Shown here: positions 1-9,503 of the stretch, one piece after another | Position numbering within the stretch: position 1 is the first letter of the stretch | Layout: each line of letters begins with the position of its first letter | Origin: Hemileia vastatrix | Lineage: Eukaryota > Basidiomycota > Pucciniomycetes > Pucciniales > Zaghouaniaceae | Reading direction: 5' to 3' | DNA: 64,000 nucleotides | NCBI GenBank assembly: GCA_030280995.1 | Contig: JASXTE010000002.1 | Coordinates: 26,447,683 to 26,511,682 of the forward strand | Translations under genes and position numbers: made by a program | Notes under the pieces: generated by a model | The model's database searches: none | The model's input: only the letters and a program-made list of their open reading frames with translations | What the model was told of the DNA's origin: nothing

Positions 1-1241
1 CCAGTCAAGCATAGTCGGTGTTGGGATTCCAAGTCAAATATTGTTTGAGCCCTCTGCGAGTAAGGATTTTTAATGTAACTAAAAGAATATTTATAAAAAT
101 TGATTATAAAAATTAAGTTTTAAGTTTTAGATATAGAAATGGGCACTAACTGAGCTTAATCTACTATAACTCTATACCATAAGAGCTTTTGAGTCACTGG
201 TATCTTTTTTTGGCTTTGATTTTTTGACATTGTTGGGCTAGCTGTTTCATAGGTCATTAAAACAATAGCAGTGTCCTGTAGCTCATTGACGTTAGTATTT
301 TGACAATCCTTCCCATAAAGAACCTTGAAAGGAAGCGCATTATCTTCAAAGTGCACACTTATTTCATTGACCCAATTCGATAGTGTGGCCAGGGGGCATA
401 TAATCAGTGTGGCTGAACTCCGATTAATTCCTTCTTGATTTTCCGATACCTGGAATTGTCTTGCTTCACTTTGAGTTGGACTTATAAGAGAAAGAGTTGA
501 AAGCGTCTTTCCCAAGCCCATATCATCAGCAAGTATTGACCCATTTCCTTCAGGGGTTAATTGATTATTAGGAAACTGATCTTTATAGTCATCGAATCCA
601 GTTCTAAGCCAATGGTTGTCCTGGTGCCTCCTCATGATATCCAACTTTTCCTTTAACATTTGTTCATTGTCAATCATAAAATTTATTGCTTGAAGTTGAT
701 GTGTTTTGAGAACTGTTTTGATTCCTCGGATAAGTTGATCAGCTTTCCAATCTTGAGTACTCTGAGATATTTGGAAAGAGCCTTCAAAAATTACATACGG
801 GATATTAAAAAAGATAGTGGAGTCGTAGTTCAGGATCGGACATAAATCGATTTGAGCAGAAGAAAATGCTTCTTTAGCAAGAATTATTAGTGTACTTGAA
901 GAAAAGAGGCATCCCCAAAGTTGATACTGATTACCAAAAACTGGAACCAAGTAATCATGAAAATAGAAAGGCTTCATAGGATTCAAGGCACTTCTTTGGT
1001 TTAAATGGTGAGATCCTGACCCAATGTCACCCAATAGTGGTCCAATGTGCTGACTCTGCACTTGAGAAAGATTACTGACAAGGGTTGGTTTTCTTTCTTC
1101 AAATAGTCCAAAAATATGAACATTCAAATGGCCTTGCTGTAAAATCGTGGGGGTTGGTGAGTTTTGAAATCTTGAAATTAAATTCATATAAATTTGATAA
1201 ATCGTTATTGAGAATTGTCCAACACATCTGAGACTTGACAT
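1..1241 (-). pseudogene. SNF2-family (Rad5/Rad16-like) helicase fragment, nonsense codon in the DEAH box
   Basis: N-terminal half of a Swi2/Snf2 DNA-dependent ATPase, a nuclear chromatin or repair translocase family. Read from 1241 down, residues 175-195 resemble the Q-motif region (LKTHQLQAINFM). Motif I is SILADDMGLGKT (about 235-246) and motif Ia LIICPLATLSNWVNE (about 278-292). The exon reaches the Walker B box as WYRVIVD, then TAA at 156-158 where family members have Glu, then Ala-His. Removing an intron at 79-150 gives AHYIKNP followed by RLCLTG (motif III) at the window edge, so the gene continues to the left. Apart from the single GAA/GAG-to-TAA change the frame is sound, which suggests recent inactivation. 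The RING and helicase-C halves are not visible. The start at 1241 is the first ATG of the open frame; an upstream exon cannot be excluded. It lies beside, and possibly inside, a CACTA-like element. Confidence 0.85.
79..150 (-). other. Spliceosomal intron in the SNF2 gene (72 nt)
   Basis: On the minus strand the donor is CA|GTTAGT and the acceptor TTTTAG|TT. Removing these 72 nt joins a split His codon and gives the continuous family sequence D-stop-A-H-Y-I-K-N-P up to motif III, which supports both splice sites. Confidence 0.75.
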
Positions 1242-2029
1242 ATTAAGTAAGAATAGTATCTGAAGATAGTGGTTGTTAAAAGATGAATTGAAGCAAAAAA
1301 TGAATAATCAGTTTTGAATAAAACGACAAAATAACTTTTTAGCATATGCTATGCTAAGGTCATAATTCTTTCACATGTATTATTATTATCTTTTTAATAA
1401 ATATTGGAAGTAAATCAATGATAACTGAAATGAATAATATGGCTTAAAAATAAATCTTGAGCCTATAGGGTAAATTTTGGTTTGTGGAGGAAGAAAAATT
1501 TTCTCAATAAAAATGTGCTTTATTGTTACATTATAATCACAAAATAGAATAATTTCACTCTTATCACACTTATTTATGTTTCTGTCTAATAGTAAAATTC
1601 TTTAGATGTCAGTTCAAAATCCAAATTGAAACTACTACCTAGAAAGATGTCTTGATACTAACATACTTTTTGTAAGTCTTTTGACAGACACTTATGGTGA
1701 TCTCAATAATATTAAAATTGATTTGAATTGTATGTTTTATCAAATATCTATGTAGTCTAGTGTAATAATTGAGATACTACAGTTTAACCTTCTGTTACCA
1801 ACTTGGCAAGAAAATATATGTAGATATTCTTAGAACGAATATCAAATTTTGCTTTCCACAAGATGGGAAAGTGAATATTATGATATGTTAAGTGATATGT
1901 TCAAGCTTTGCTCAATCTGTGCTCAGCTCAAAATCAAAGTAATCACCAAGCTCCAAGAAACCTGTGATTGATTTCTGTTGAACCTAGGTCTAACTTATTA
2001 CCAAATCTTTGTCCAATTAATTTAAATCT

Positions 2030-2136
2030 GGTTTCACAATGAACTTCCAACAGCCTTCCAACAGCTTTCCAACCACTTCCCAACATTTTTAAATGAGGGG
2101 TATTGCTAGCAATACCCCCCCATTATTTCTGTGGTG
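2030..2136. mobile_element. Right terminus of a CACTA-like element (E5), left end not in window
   Basis: The end reads inward from 2136 as CACCACAGAAATAATGG, a G-run, then a perfect 22-bp palindrome (2097-2118, arms GGGGTATTGCT / AGCAATACCCC). This is the same architecture as E1 and E2: CACCACGCAATA, G-run, palindrome GGACTTGCTAGCAAGTCC. Three CTTCCAACAG-like subterminal repeats lie at about 2043-2085. The next base, 2137, is inside an LTR of element C, so E5 inserted there; the expected 3-bp duplication is TAT. No matching left terminus exists at 1-2030. The stretch 1242-2029 is AT-rich with no gene I can support; a short palindrome TAGCATATGCTA lies near 1340. Confidence 0.65.
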
Positions 2137-2456
2137 TATAACACATTTATTTCTATTTTTATTAGTATTACAAATATAATATAAATATTATATAAATAAT
2201 CAAAGGTTGCTTTAAGTTTATTAATAATAATAATTGTGAACTGCACAGAGAAACTTGGCTTACTAAAATAAATATTTTATCAATAAAATAAGGCTTACTG
2301 TTGTGTCTTTCCTCATAAATTTTTGTTGCAATTTCCTTATCTCATTTAAATATTTTTATTATTCCTATTAATTTTCCTCCCTTACTATTTTTGAAATCTC
2401 ATTACTTCTATTTCCTCCTCCTTCTTTTTCTCCTTCTTTTAGAGGACTGGCTTACA
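2137..2456 (+). repeat. Truncated 5' LTR of Ty3 element C
   Basis: These 320 bp match the last part of the C 3' LTR (from about 23928 to 24264), including the shared tail ...GGCTTACA. The left side is cut exactly at the end of E5, so the rest of this LTR should lie to the left of E5, outside the window. Confidence 0.8.
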
Positions 2457-3155
2457 ATTGAGGGCCTTTCCAAATGAAAAAGATGATATGAAACCTTGCA
2501 ATGAGCTTCATAAAGCACGGACCACCTAACACAAAAAAAATCAATTTTTCCGCGACCATGTTTCAAACTTGGGTTTGAACACTTTGGTTTATAATATTTT
2601 AAATAATATATATGCTTGAAGTGATTTCTTGATCACTATAGTAAGTTAACCTTTGCGCCTCTCACTTATATCATTAAATTTTTATTGCAATAACAGTGAC
2701 TGTGGCTTAATTGCTGAATCACTGAGTGTAAGAGTTCAAATTTTTTATTAATTTTTTATTCCTAGTTGACCATAATAGAGTTATACTCTTAGTCCTAGAG
2801 GATCATTAAAATTTTTAATAAATTATTAAATTAATTTTTATTAAATATTTTTTTTGATTTATTGGTTGACCATAATAGTACTCAGTGCTTAGTCCCAATA
2901 TTGCCAATAATTTTTTGGTATTAATTATTTTTGGTTGACTTATTAAACCTTTTTAGTTGGTCTCATAATATTTATTGGTATTTCTTGATAAACAAATTGT
3001 TATTACATTTTTTTTGTATTACATTTTTGTAAATTAATTGATTTTTGAATAAAATTTAAATTTTTTATTTTTTTTTAAAAATCACTTGATTATTTTATTT
3101 TGAAAATACTAATTTGAATCATTAAATTCATTTTGATTTTTTGTTCACAGTTTTT
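2457..3155 (+). other. Leader of element C (primer-site region and degenerate repeats)
   Basis: It starts ATTGAGGGCCTTTCCAAAT, which resembles ATTGGGATCCTTTCCGAAAT at the same place in elements A and B and probably marks the primer-binding region; I could not match it to a tRNA. At about 2765-2985 the motif GTTGACCATAATAG...TAGTCC recurs two to three times, as in the A and B leaders. The leader ends TTCACAG, splice-acceptor-like, six bases before the first gag ATG. No gene seen. Confidence 0.55.
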
Positions 3156-3812
3156 ATGTCCAGTAGTTTGGCTAACAGCATGGATAACCTACATATGGAT
3201 GAAATTGAAGTGGATGTTGACACTGAACCTGTAGGTTCTTATAAATTAACTTACAAAAATTATTCAGCTGACAAAAAACCTACAGGACGTGGAAATGGCA
3301 GGAGAAGTGGCAAACCCCCCTCACTAAACAGCTCTGAAAGAAGCAAAACCTCAGATAAATCAGGAAAATCCACTAAAGGGTATAAGAATAAAAAAGACTC
3401 CTCTGACTCAACAAATAAACAACCTTTCCAGTCACATAAAAGAACTGAAGTCAGAAAGTATGAAATATAAGCCAATAGTAGACACACTCTGTCAACAGAT
3501 GCAGAAGCTATTGAATCACAAACAGGTTCAACCTCCTCCTTTCCCAGCCTCTCAGTCTCAGTCTCAGTCTCAGCCTCAACCTCAGCCCCATCAGGCACCC
3601 AGCTCCTTCACTCAAAATCAAAGCACTCTGCAAGTGAAGAAGTGGAAATGGGATTACCTGATGAGCCATTACCAACAGAATGTTCAGCAACCAACAGCTC
3701 AACACCCTGGCCCATTCAGGACACCAACCTACCATCCATCTCCTCAGCCCCATCCTTATCAGGGAGGCAGAAGAAAGAAGGCACAGTGGAAATTTCCTCC
3801 CTTGCCATGGTA
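3156..3812 (+). pseudogene. Overlapping spliced frame in gag of element C (ORFX copy)
   Basis: Removing an intron at 3231-3285 (GTAGGT...CTACAG, 55 nt) joins the Gag start in phase 0 to a second frame beginning DVEMAGEV. That frame has one stop near its beginning (about 3325). It then encodes KKTPLTQQINNLSSHIKELK, a coiled-coil-like segment that aligns clearly with LSQQVKNLSTHIKELR in element A. WKWDYL, HPYQGGRRKK and a final PLPW followed by TAA also align. The intron-dependent frame is better conserved between A and C than the overlapping Gag frame. No function is known; basic tract plus coiled coil could suit nucleic-acid or particle binding (inference). Confidence 0.55.
3231..3285 (+). 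other. Predicted intron 1 of gag region, element C
   Basis: Donor GTAGGT, branch-like CTGAC, acceptor CCTACAG|GACGTGGAAATGG. It aligns with intron 1 of A and B, whose acceptor is CAAACAG|GATGTAGAAATGG. Confidence 0.5.
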
Positions 3813-3867
3813 AGTAATTTGTTTGATAAAAATGTTGGTATGTATAATAACAAATCTTCTTCCACAG
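3810..3867 (+). other. Predicted intron 2 of gag region, element C
   Basis: Donor G|GTAAGT, branch-like ATAATAAC, acceptor TTCCACAG, 58 nt. The same length and place as in A and B. Confidence 0.5.
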
Positions 3868-4413
3868 GTAATATTGTGGATCATGGTGAAAGAAAAGTTA
3901 AACCCATAAAAAGACAACTTCATTTAATGAGTAGCCCCAATGATTTAATTAGCAAATTATCATTTGATGAACCTTTGCATTTGAATTCTACTTCTTTAAT
4001 TAATCCTTCTCTTGAAATTAAGAATGATTCTGTTTCCCCTGAACTCTATACCTTACTTGAGAAACCTTCTGAGGATATATTGAAAGATACACTTGATTTT
4101 AATGTTGTGAAAGACAAACATTTGAGAGATGTATTAGTACATGAGAGTGATAGATTGAATAATTAGCACTTGCATTGTAAAGTGAGCTCTTCTTTACAAG
4201 ATACAGCTTATTTTAAAATCAAAGAAACTTTTAATATTGTTCTTAGCCAACAAAAACAAATAAGAAGGGACCATAGAGCTATCTCAGATAAGAAATTAAT
4301 CTTCATAAAACCTTGAGTGAATTAAAGCCCCTTATTGAAGAAAATTATTCATTGAAAAGTGAAATTAAGTCTCTACACAATGAGTTGAAAAAGGTAAAAA
4401 ATGATTTCCATGC

Positions 4414-5238
4414 TGTCAGCCAGGCTACTAGACTTACCCAGTGAAATAATTAATTATTTACTGGATGAAGCCGCACCTTATCATTTTTAATTATTATTTA
4501 ATTATAATTTAGTTACATTAAAATTAGTTATAATAAATTAACTAATTACAGAATGTTAAAATTAAAAAATTAATTAATTAAATAAATAATTAAAATTAAA
4601 ATTATAATTTTGTCCCTTATATTTTTCTCTAACACCGTGCTCATTTGACAGGTTGGGAGAAAATAAAATTTTACATTAAAAAATAAATACAAAGATAAAA
4701 TAAGATTTAAATATTCAAATAATATTAAATATATACAAAAAAAATCAAATTTCTTATTTAGGATTGACTTTTACAGTAAATATTGAAAATATTGATGTAT
4801 TTCTGACATACTCTGTAAATACATCTTTTTGACGCCTTCTTTTTAGAATAACTTTATTATTTGAAATACTCTTTCTGGAATGTTCTTTTCTCTCTCTCAT
4901 CCTACTGTTTTTAGAATTTGATTGCCGTGCTTTGTCTCTCCTTTGCCTATAAAAGGCCTCTCTTTTTGTTGTCTTTTAATCATTCTTTTTACCAACTCAC
5001 TTATTACTACAAATACAAAAGTTAAACACTTATTTCTTATATTTTATATCTTTAGTATTTACAAGGACGTAATTCTAATCTATAACTTATATAAATATTT
5101 AAATCTACCTCTTATTATTGAGTAAAAGAATCATCTTTGATTGAGAAATACGTACCTAATTATTGAGAGTCAAATAAATCCTTAAAATCTTCATATAACA
5201 CCATACCAAAGCTTCTAGACCAAAAGTGAACCTTGACA
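4414..5238 (+). repeat. 5' LTR of element A
   Basis: Begins TGTCAGCC and ends CCTTGACA; matches 12367-13191 over its whole 825 bp with few differences. It contains the element promoter near 4945. Open frames inside it are not genes. Confidence 0.95.
4945..4958 (+). promoter_or_regulatory. Palindromic TATA box in LTR of A
   Basis: GCCTATAAAAGGCC: a TATA box enclosed by GGCC/GCC half sites. The same arrangement occurs in the other LTRs (12898, 41555, 49570) and, with variation, at 23847 (GCCTATATAAAGGCC) and 35161 (GCCTAGATAAGGCC). Transcription would start shortly downstream. Confidence 0.6.
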
Positions 5239-6313
5239 ATTGGGATCCTTTCCGAAATATTGACGGCGCAACATTACTTGAGGCGTAATCGAGGGGACCA
5301 TCGGCGTACAAGTACCTGTAAAGGACAAGTGGAGGCGAGAAAACAACAAACGTCATACGTCACGTGATAAAAGTTTTTTCTGCAAACGGGAATTGAACCA
5401 CGCTCCAAAACTTAAGCTCATATACTGACTAAAGATTGTATATTTTGTGGTAATTATTGTTATTACTATTTGTGGGTTACTCTTCACTCTTCATTTGCTA
5501 CGTATTTCCTTTTACTCAGCACTCTGTAAGTGGCATTAATTTGCTCATTTTGCAGGGGGAGGTGTCTGGTAATTTGGAATTAAATTTTATTATTATATTT
5601 TTTTTTATTTTTCCTGGTTGACCATAATAGAGCAATAACTGTTCTTAGCCCCAGAAGTAATAAAATAATTATATTTTAATATTAATTATCATTTTTCTGT
5701 TGACAATTGTCCTGATTAATTTGAATTTTAATTGTTCCAGTTGAGAAATTGTCCTGACAATAATATTTTTTATTAAATAAAATAATTATTATAATTTTTC
5801 AGTTGACATTTGTTCTGATTAATTTAAATTTTAATTGTTCCAGTTGACAAATTGTCCTGACAATTATATATTTTTTTTATTTATTAATAAATAATTCACA
5901 TTTAATTACTTCAGTGGACTTTGAGTCCTGTTAATCCAATAAATCTTTTTAAGTAATAAAATTCATATTTAATTACTTCAGTTGACATTAAGTCCTGGTA
6001 GTTAAGTGATCAGTTAAAATAATTTTTTTATTAATAAAGATTCATATTTGATTATTTCAGTTTACAATAAATCCTGGTAATAAATTTGTTGATTTAAATC
6101 CTGAAAATAAAAATTAATAGAAATTCTAATTTATTTCTACAGTTGATTGTATTATCCTGGCTTTAAATTTTTCTTTTATTAATTTTATTTAAGTTGATTT
6201 TTATCCTAAAAAGATTTTTTTTTATTATTTTTATTTTATTTCTGTTAAATAAAAATTAAAAATAAAGACTAATTAATTTTTGTCTCTTTCCTTCATTTCA
6301 GTAGAATCTTAAA
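5239..6313 (+). other. Leader of element A with about ten degenerate repeats
   Basis: Starts with the conserved ATTGGGATCCTTTCCGAAAT next to the LTR (putative primer region). From about 5605 to 6215 a motif of the form TTCAGTTGACA...GTCCTG recurs about ten times at 25-80 bp spacing (for instance near 5700, 5735, 5800, 5840, 5912, 5978, 6057, 6140). Each copy looks like a splice acceptor (TTCAG) followed by TTGAC. The leader ends CTTCATTTCAG eleven bases before the Gag ATG. Such a repeat array could be a packaging or splicing signal; this is inference. No gene seen. Confidence 0.5.
5381..5443 (-). other. tRNA-like segment in leader of A (antisense to the element)
   Basis: On the minus strand it contains a Pol III box-B-like GGTTCAATTCC preceded about 30 nt upstream by box-A-like TTTAGTCAGTATATGA. 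The element B copy has GGTTCGATTCC. No full cloverleaf forms: the T-stem lacks one G and there is no matching acceptor stem. A relic or mimic of a tRNA, not a tRNA gene. Confidence 0.3.
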
Positions 6314-6987
6314 ATGACTGATCAAAGTGGTTTTGATGCACTTGAAGAAGAACTAGACTTAATTGATTATGATGAGCCTACTTCTGTAAGTTCTCCTTTA
6401 ACAAGAAGAATTTCTCAAACTAATAAATCCTTGCCCCAAACAGGATGTAGAAATGGAAGAAGTAGAAATCCTAGTGGACAATACTCAGGATCAGAAGCCC
6501 ATGACAAACCCACCAGAAGAGCTTCCAAAAGGCTTCAGGATAAAAAAGATGCTGTTGTCCCAGCAGGTAAAGAATCTGTCAACCCACATAAAGGAGTTAA
6601 GGACAGACAGCTTGAGACTAAAGGTAAGGGTAGATTCCTTGGAAGAAAAGGTGAAAAGAACAGATACTTTTCTCCAAGAGAAGAAGAAACCTCTTCCTCC
6701 GAGGGATCAACAACAATTGGCTCCCCAATCCCAAGAGATGGTGGAAGTGTCCAAGTGGCAGTGGGACTGGCTCAACACTCAGTGGGACTACTTGGCTCAA
6801 AACCAGCATCAGTTACCTCAGGTAGGTCTATCAAGGCCCACCCAGGCCAACCCCACTCCTCCCCACCCTTATCAAGGAGGCAAAAGAAGAAGGAAGCCCA
6901 ATATGGTGATACCCAGCAAACCCTGGTACGTCCCTCTATTGATTCTCAAGTGCCTTTTCTTGTGGCTGACTCTGTTCCTTCAGGTAA
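6314..6987 (+). CDS. Overlapping intron-dependent frame in gag of element A (ORFX)
   Basis: Unrecognised protein. Splicing a 58-nt intron (6386-6443, GTAAGT...CAAACAG) joins the first 24 Gag codons in phase 0 to a second frame beginning DVEMEEVEILVDN. That frame is open through a coiled-coil-like segment (LSTHIKELRTDSLRLKVRV), an aromatic motif WQWDWLNTQWDYL and a Pro-rich basic end HPYQGGKRRRKPN. A second intron-like segment (6926-6983) would end it at Lys-Pro-Trp-stop, about 185 residues. Unspliced, it runs on to 7013. The same motifs are kept in the distant element C and fully open in B, whose Gag frame is broken here. This points to real coding. It may be a separate accessory or Gag-like product, or the true middle part of Gag; I cannot decide. 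Confidence 0.5.
6386..6443 (+). other. Predicted intron 1 of gag region, element A
   Basis: CT|GTAAGT donor, CTAATAAA branch-like, CCCCAAACAG acceptor, 58 nt. Element B has the same 58-nt segment at 48017-48074. Confidence 0.5.
6926..6983 (+). other. Predicted intron 2 of gag region, element A
   Basis: Donor G|GTACGT, branch CTGAC 12 nt before a pyrimidine tract, acceptor CCTTCAG, 58 nt. Splicing places TAA directly after the Trp codon of the second frame, as in element C. Confidence 0.45.
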
Positions 6988-8402
6988 ATCTGGAAGGCAG
7001 GATGAAACCTTGAGACCTATAGAAGCTGGGAATAGTAGACAGTTATCTCATGTATCTAATCCATTACTTTTAATTGCTACCTCAATGATTAATCCTGATA
7101 TGGCTGTGATTGATGAAAATCTTGACCCTGAGTTCTATGAGAGTGTGGAAAGTTACTCAGTTTCATTATTGAGAAACACTCCAGATGTAGCAAGAATTAA
7201 TGATGAACACTTGAGAGATATTATTGCCAAACAAAATCATATAATGAACAATATTCAATTGACTCAGAGATATAATAGTTTTTTAACTGATCAAGGATAT
7301 CAAGCATTAAAAAGTGAAGCTCAGAGAGTCTCTGATGAATTGTCTTATTACAAAGCAACCCATGAAAAGAAAATTGCTTTATGGCAAAATATAAAAAATG
7401 ATTTGTCTAAACTAAAAGGTAGTGTATCTGCCTGTTGCCAGAAGGTAGAGATAGATAAGATATTTCTGAAAAGATTGAGTGACCATTTGTCATCTTTTCA
7501 ACATAAAAATCAATTATCTTTTGCAACTATCAATGAGAGTTTATCTAGTCTTCCAAGAATGAAAACAAGACAAACAACCATTGAAGAAAAATTGAACTCA
7601 TTGTTAAATGACCAAAAATATTCTGAAATTTCTGTGAAGGAACATATAGTGCAGGATGCTCAACCAGTACCTGTGGCTAGTTCATCTAAAATAAAAATAG
7701 ATCCAGAAATACCTGTTGACAACACTGAGTTTCAATCAAAAACTGATGATGCACCAGGATCTGCAACAGAAGGATTAAACAATGAGATTTCAGCACAATT
7801 AGAGAAATTACAGCTGCTTCTTACTCAGAAACAAGCTAGTACTAAGGAGACTCCTTCAAATCAAAAGAATTGGCCAAAACTTGACCAGTACCCAACATTT
7901 GATGGTGATTCTTCCTCTGATTGGCAACAATTTATTTGCAGAATTGATAATTTAAAAAATTCTTAAAACTCCCAGATGAGGAAATTGTGTCCAAGTTAAT
8001 TTCTTTGTTCACTAATGTTGCCCTGATGTGGTATGAATCTGTTCTCCTGGATGGGAATGACTACTCATGGGAGGATTGGAAGAAATTAATTAAAGCACAA
8101 TTTGGTGGCTCCAAGTTCAGAATGGCTCAACAAAGGCAGTATGAGGAAACTAGATATAGCTCTTCTACTGATAAACCTATTGAGTTTTTAATGAAACTTA
8201 TAAAAATCTTAAGGGCAATGGACCCAAATATGGAGTTTGACTTATGGAAGGACAGGATCCTCTATAAATTACCAATGTCTCTATGAGACTTGATTGTGGC
8301 TAGGACTGAGCTCTCCAAAAACCCTCTTCTTTCATTAATACTTGCAATGAGATACTTCTAAACAATAAGTATGATTCAAGAAGATTCATTCCTAGGACCC
8401 CT

Positions 8403-9404
8403 TTGGAGAAATTCTCCACTTACCAACAAAAACCTCTGGAAAAGGTTGGTAAACCTTCTGCCCCTGTTACACCAAAGAAGTATTCAACAAACACTTGCTT
8501 CAAGTGCAACAAACCTTGGAAGAAAGGCCATGTTTGTGACAGGAAGATAAATATTGTAGAACAAACAGAGGAGCATGCTGATGACACAGTGGCACTGGAT
8601 GATACATCAAGTGATTGTGCCAGCAATATTTCATATGAATCTCAACAAGAAATCTTGATGCTGGAAGAGGATATTCATTATTTAAATACTATTGACATTG
8701 ATAATAATGATTTATCTACAGTTGAGGATGCTGAGATCATAAAGAACATTGAGGATAACTCAATTGTTATTGCCCCTCTTAAGGCACCAGTCTTGATCAA
8801 TGGAACCAGCATTGAAGTTGTTCTGGATTCTGGAGCTGGAGGAAGTGTAGTATCTGAAAGAGCACTTGCTTCAGTAGATCAAGACTATAAATCTAAACTG
8901 TTGCCTATCATTTCTGAAAATTGGAGAGGGTATGGCTCTGTTTTGTCCCCCATCGGTAAATACAAAGCCACAGTGTTTTTTAAATATAACCATGGTTTTG
9001 TAAGAGCTATTTGTGATTTTGTTGTCATGAAAAATGATAACTTGAGCAATTGGTTTATTGTAGGGAATGATATTTTAACCAAGTATGGCATAAAATTGGA
9101 TCCTTCAAACCAATGTTTCACAATGGGGATGAATGGGAAGAGAAAATTTAAAATTTCCTCCCCTAAAAAATTATTAAAACCAGAATTGAACACATGTAAT
9201 TCTGTGGTTCAATATAAAGGAAGATCTACAAAGAAAATGCATGCCCTTATGTCTGAAATTGACAATGCTTCTTTTGGAGAACAACTTTCTGGTGAGGATA
9301 AAGATTCCATCATTAACTTGATAAAATCTTTTCCTATGGCCTTTGCTCATGGGTCACATGAACTGGGATTAGTTAAAGAGGAAATGAAACTTTCATTGTC
9401 TTGA
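8403..9404 (+). pseudogene. Nucleocapsid zinc knuckle and aspartic protease, element A
   Basis: Continues the Gag-Pol polyprotein. The zinc knuckle CFKCNKPWKKGHVC is near residues 32-45, of the Trp-containing type known from chromoviruses. An acidic linker follows, then a retropepsin-like protease with the catalytic DSGAGGS at about 8830-8850 (residue about 143), which would cut the polyprotein in the particle. The frame stops at TGA 9402-9404, where element B reads Cys-Pro-Leu; beyond the stop the sequence continues toward RT. Otherwise intact. Confidence 0.8.
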
Positions 9405-9503
9405 CCATTAACTGATATAACACCTAGATTAAAAAAGAAGCCTTATCCTGCTTCTCCCACAAAGAGAAAAGATATTGAAGATAATATCTCTACCCTTTTA
9501 AAA

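Larger units (their letters stand above)
3156..4413 (+). pseudogene. gag: Gag, N-terminal part, element C (broken)
   Basis: Structural protein of a Ty3 chromovirus, cytoplasmic in family members. The Gag frame from ATG 3156 (or 3180) has an acidic start, a stop TAA at 3468-3470, then a Ser/Thr-rich stretch. A conserved block around 3990-4160 (PSLEIKND...SPELYTLLEKPSEDI) corresponds to NPDMAVIDENLDPEFYESVE in element A, followed by further lesions. It is interrupted at 4409-4413 (CATGC) by element A and resumes at 13197. A CAGTCT-type hexamer run lies at about 3554-3590. A second frame overlaps it (separate entry). Clearly an old, non-functional copy. Confidence 0.7.
6314..8400 (+). pseudogene. 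gag: Gag, element A (frameshifted)
   Basis: Structural polyprotein of the chromovirus. From ATG 6314 the frame is open for 550 codons: acidic start, Ser/Arg-rich stretch, then a helical region around residues 250-430 and a capsid-like part starting WPKLDQYPTFDGDSSSDWQ. A single-base deletion near 7964 shifts the frame. It continues at 7987-8286 (LISLFTNVALMWYE, FGGSKFRMAQQ), stops at TGA 8284-8286 and shifts again before 8403. Element B lacks these lesions at these places, which shows they are copy-specific. Residues 25 to about 225 overlap a second frame reached by splicing, so part of this apparent Gag frame may be intron-retained or non-coding (see 6314-6987). Confidence 0.8.

Noticed and set aside
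2697..2752. TGGCTTAATTGCTGAATC ... AGTTCAAAT in the C leader, resembling a tRNA
   Set aside because: Too short between the boxes, no anticodon arm or acceptor stem; not enough for a call, though it sits where A and B have a tRNA-like piece.
3554..3590. CAGTCT repeats as a CRISPR-like or regulatory array
   Set aside because: Simple hexamer run inside gag coding sequence; no spacers.
6926..6996. A longer second intron (to GGAAG at 6996) that would return the second frame to Gag in element A
   Set aside because: It restores the frame in A, but the matching AG in C gives an immediate stop and lacks a good pyrimidine tract, so I prefer the 58-nt form; it remains an alternative worth testing.
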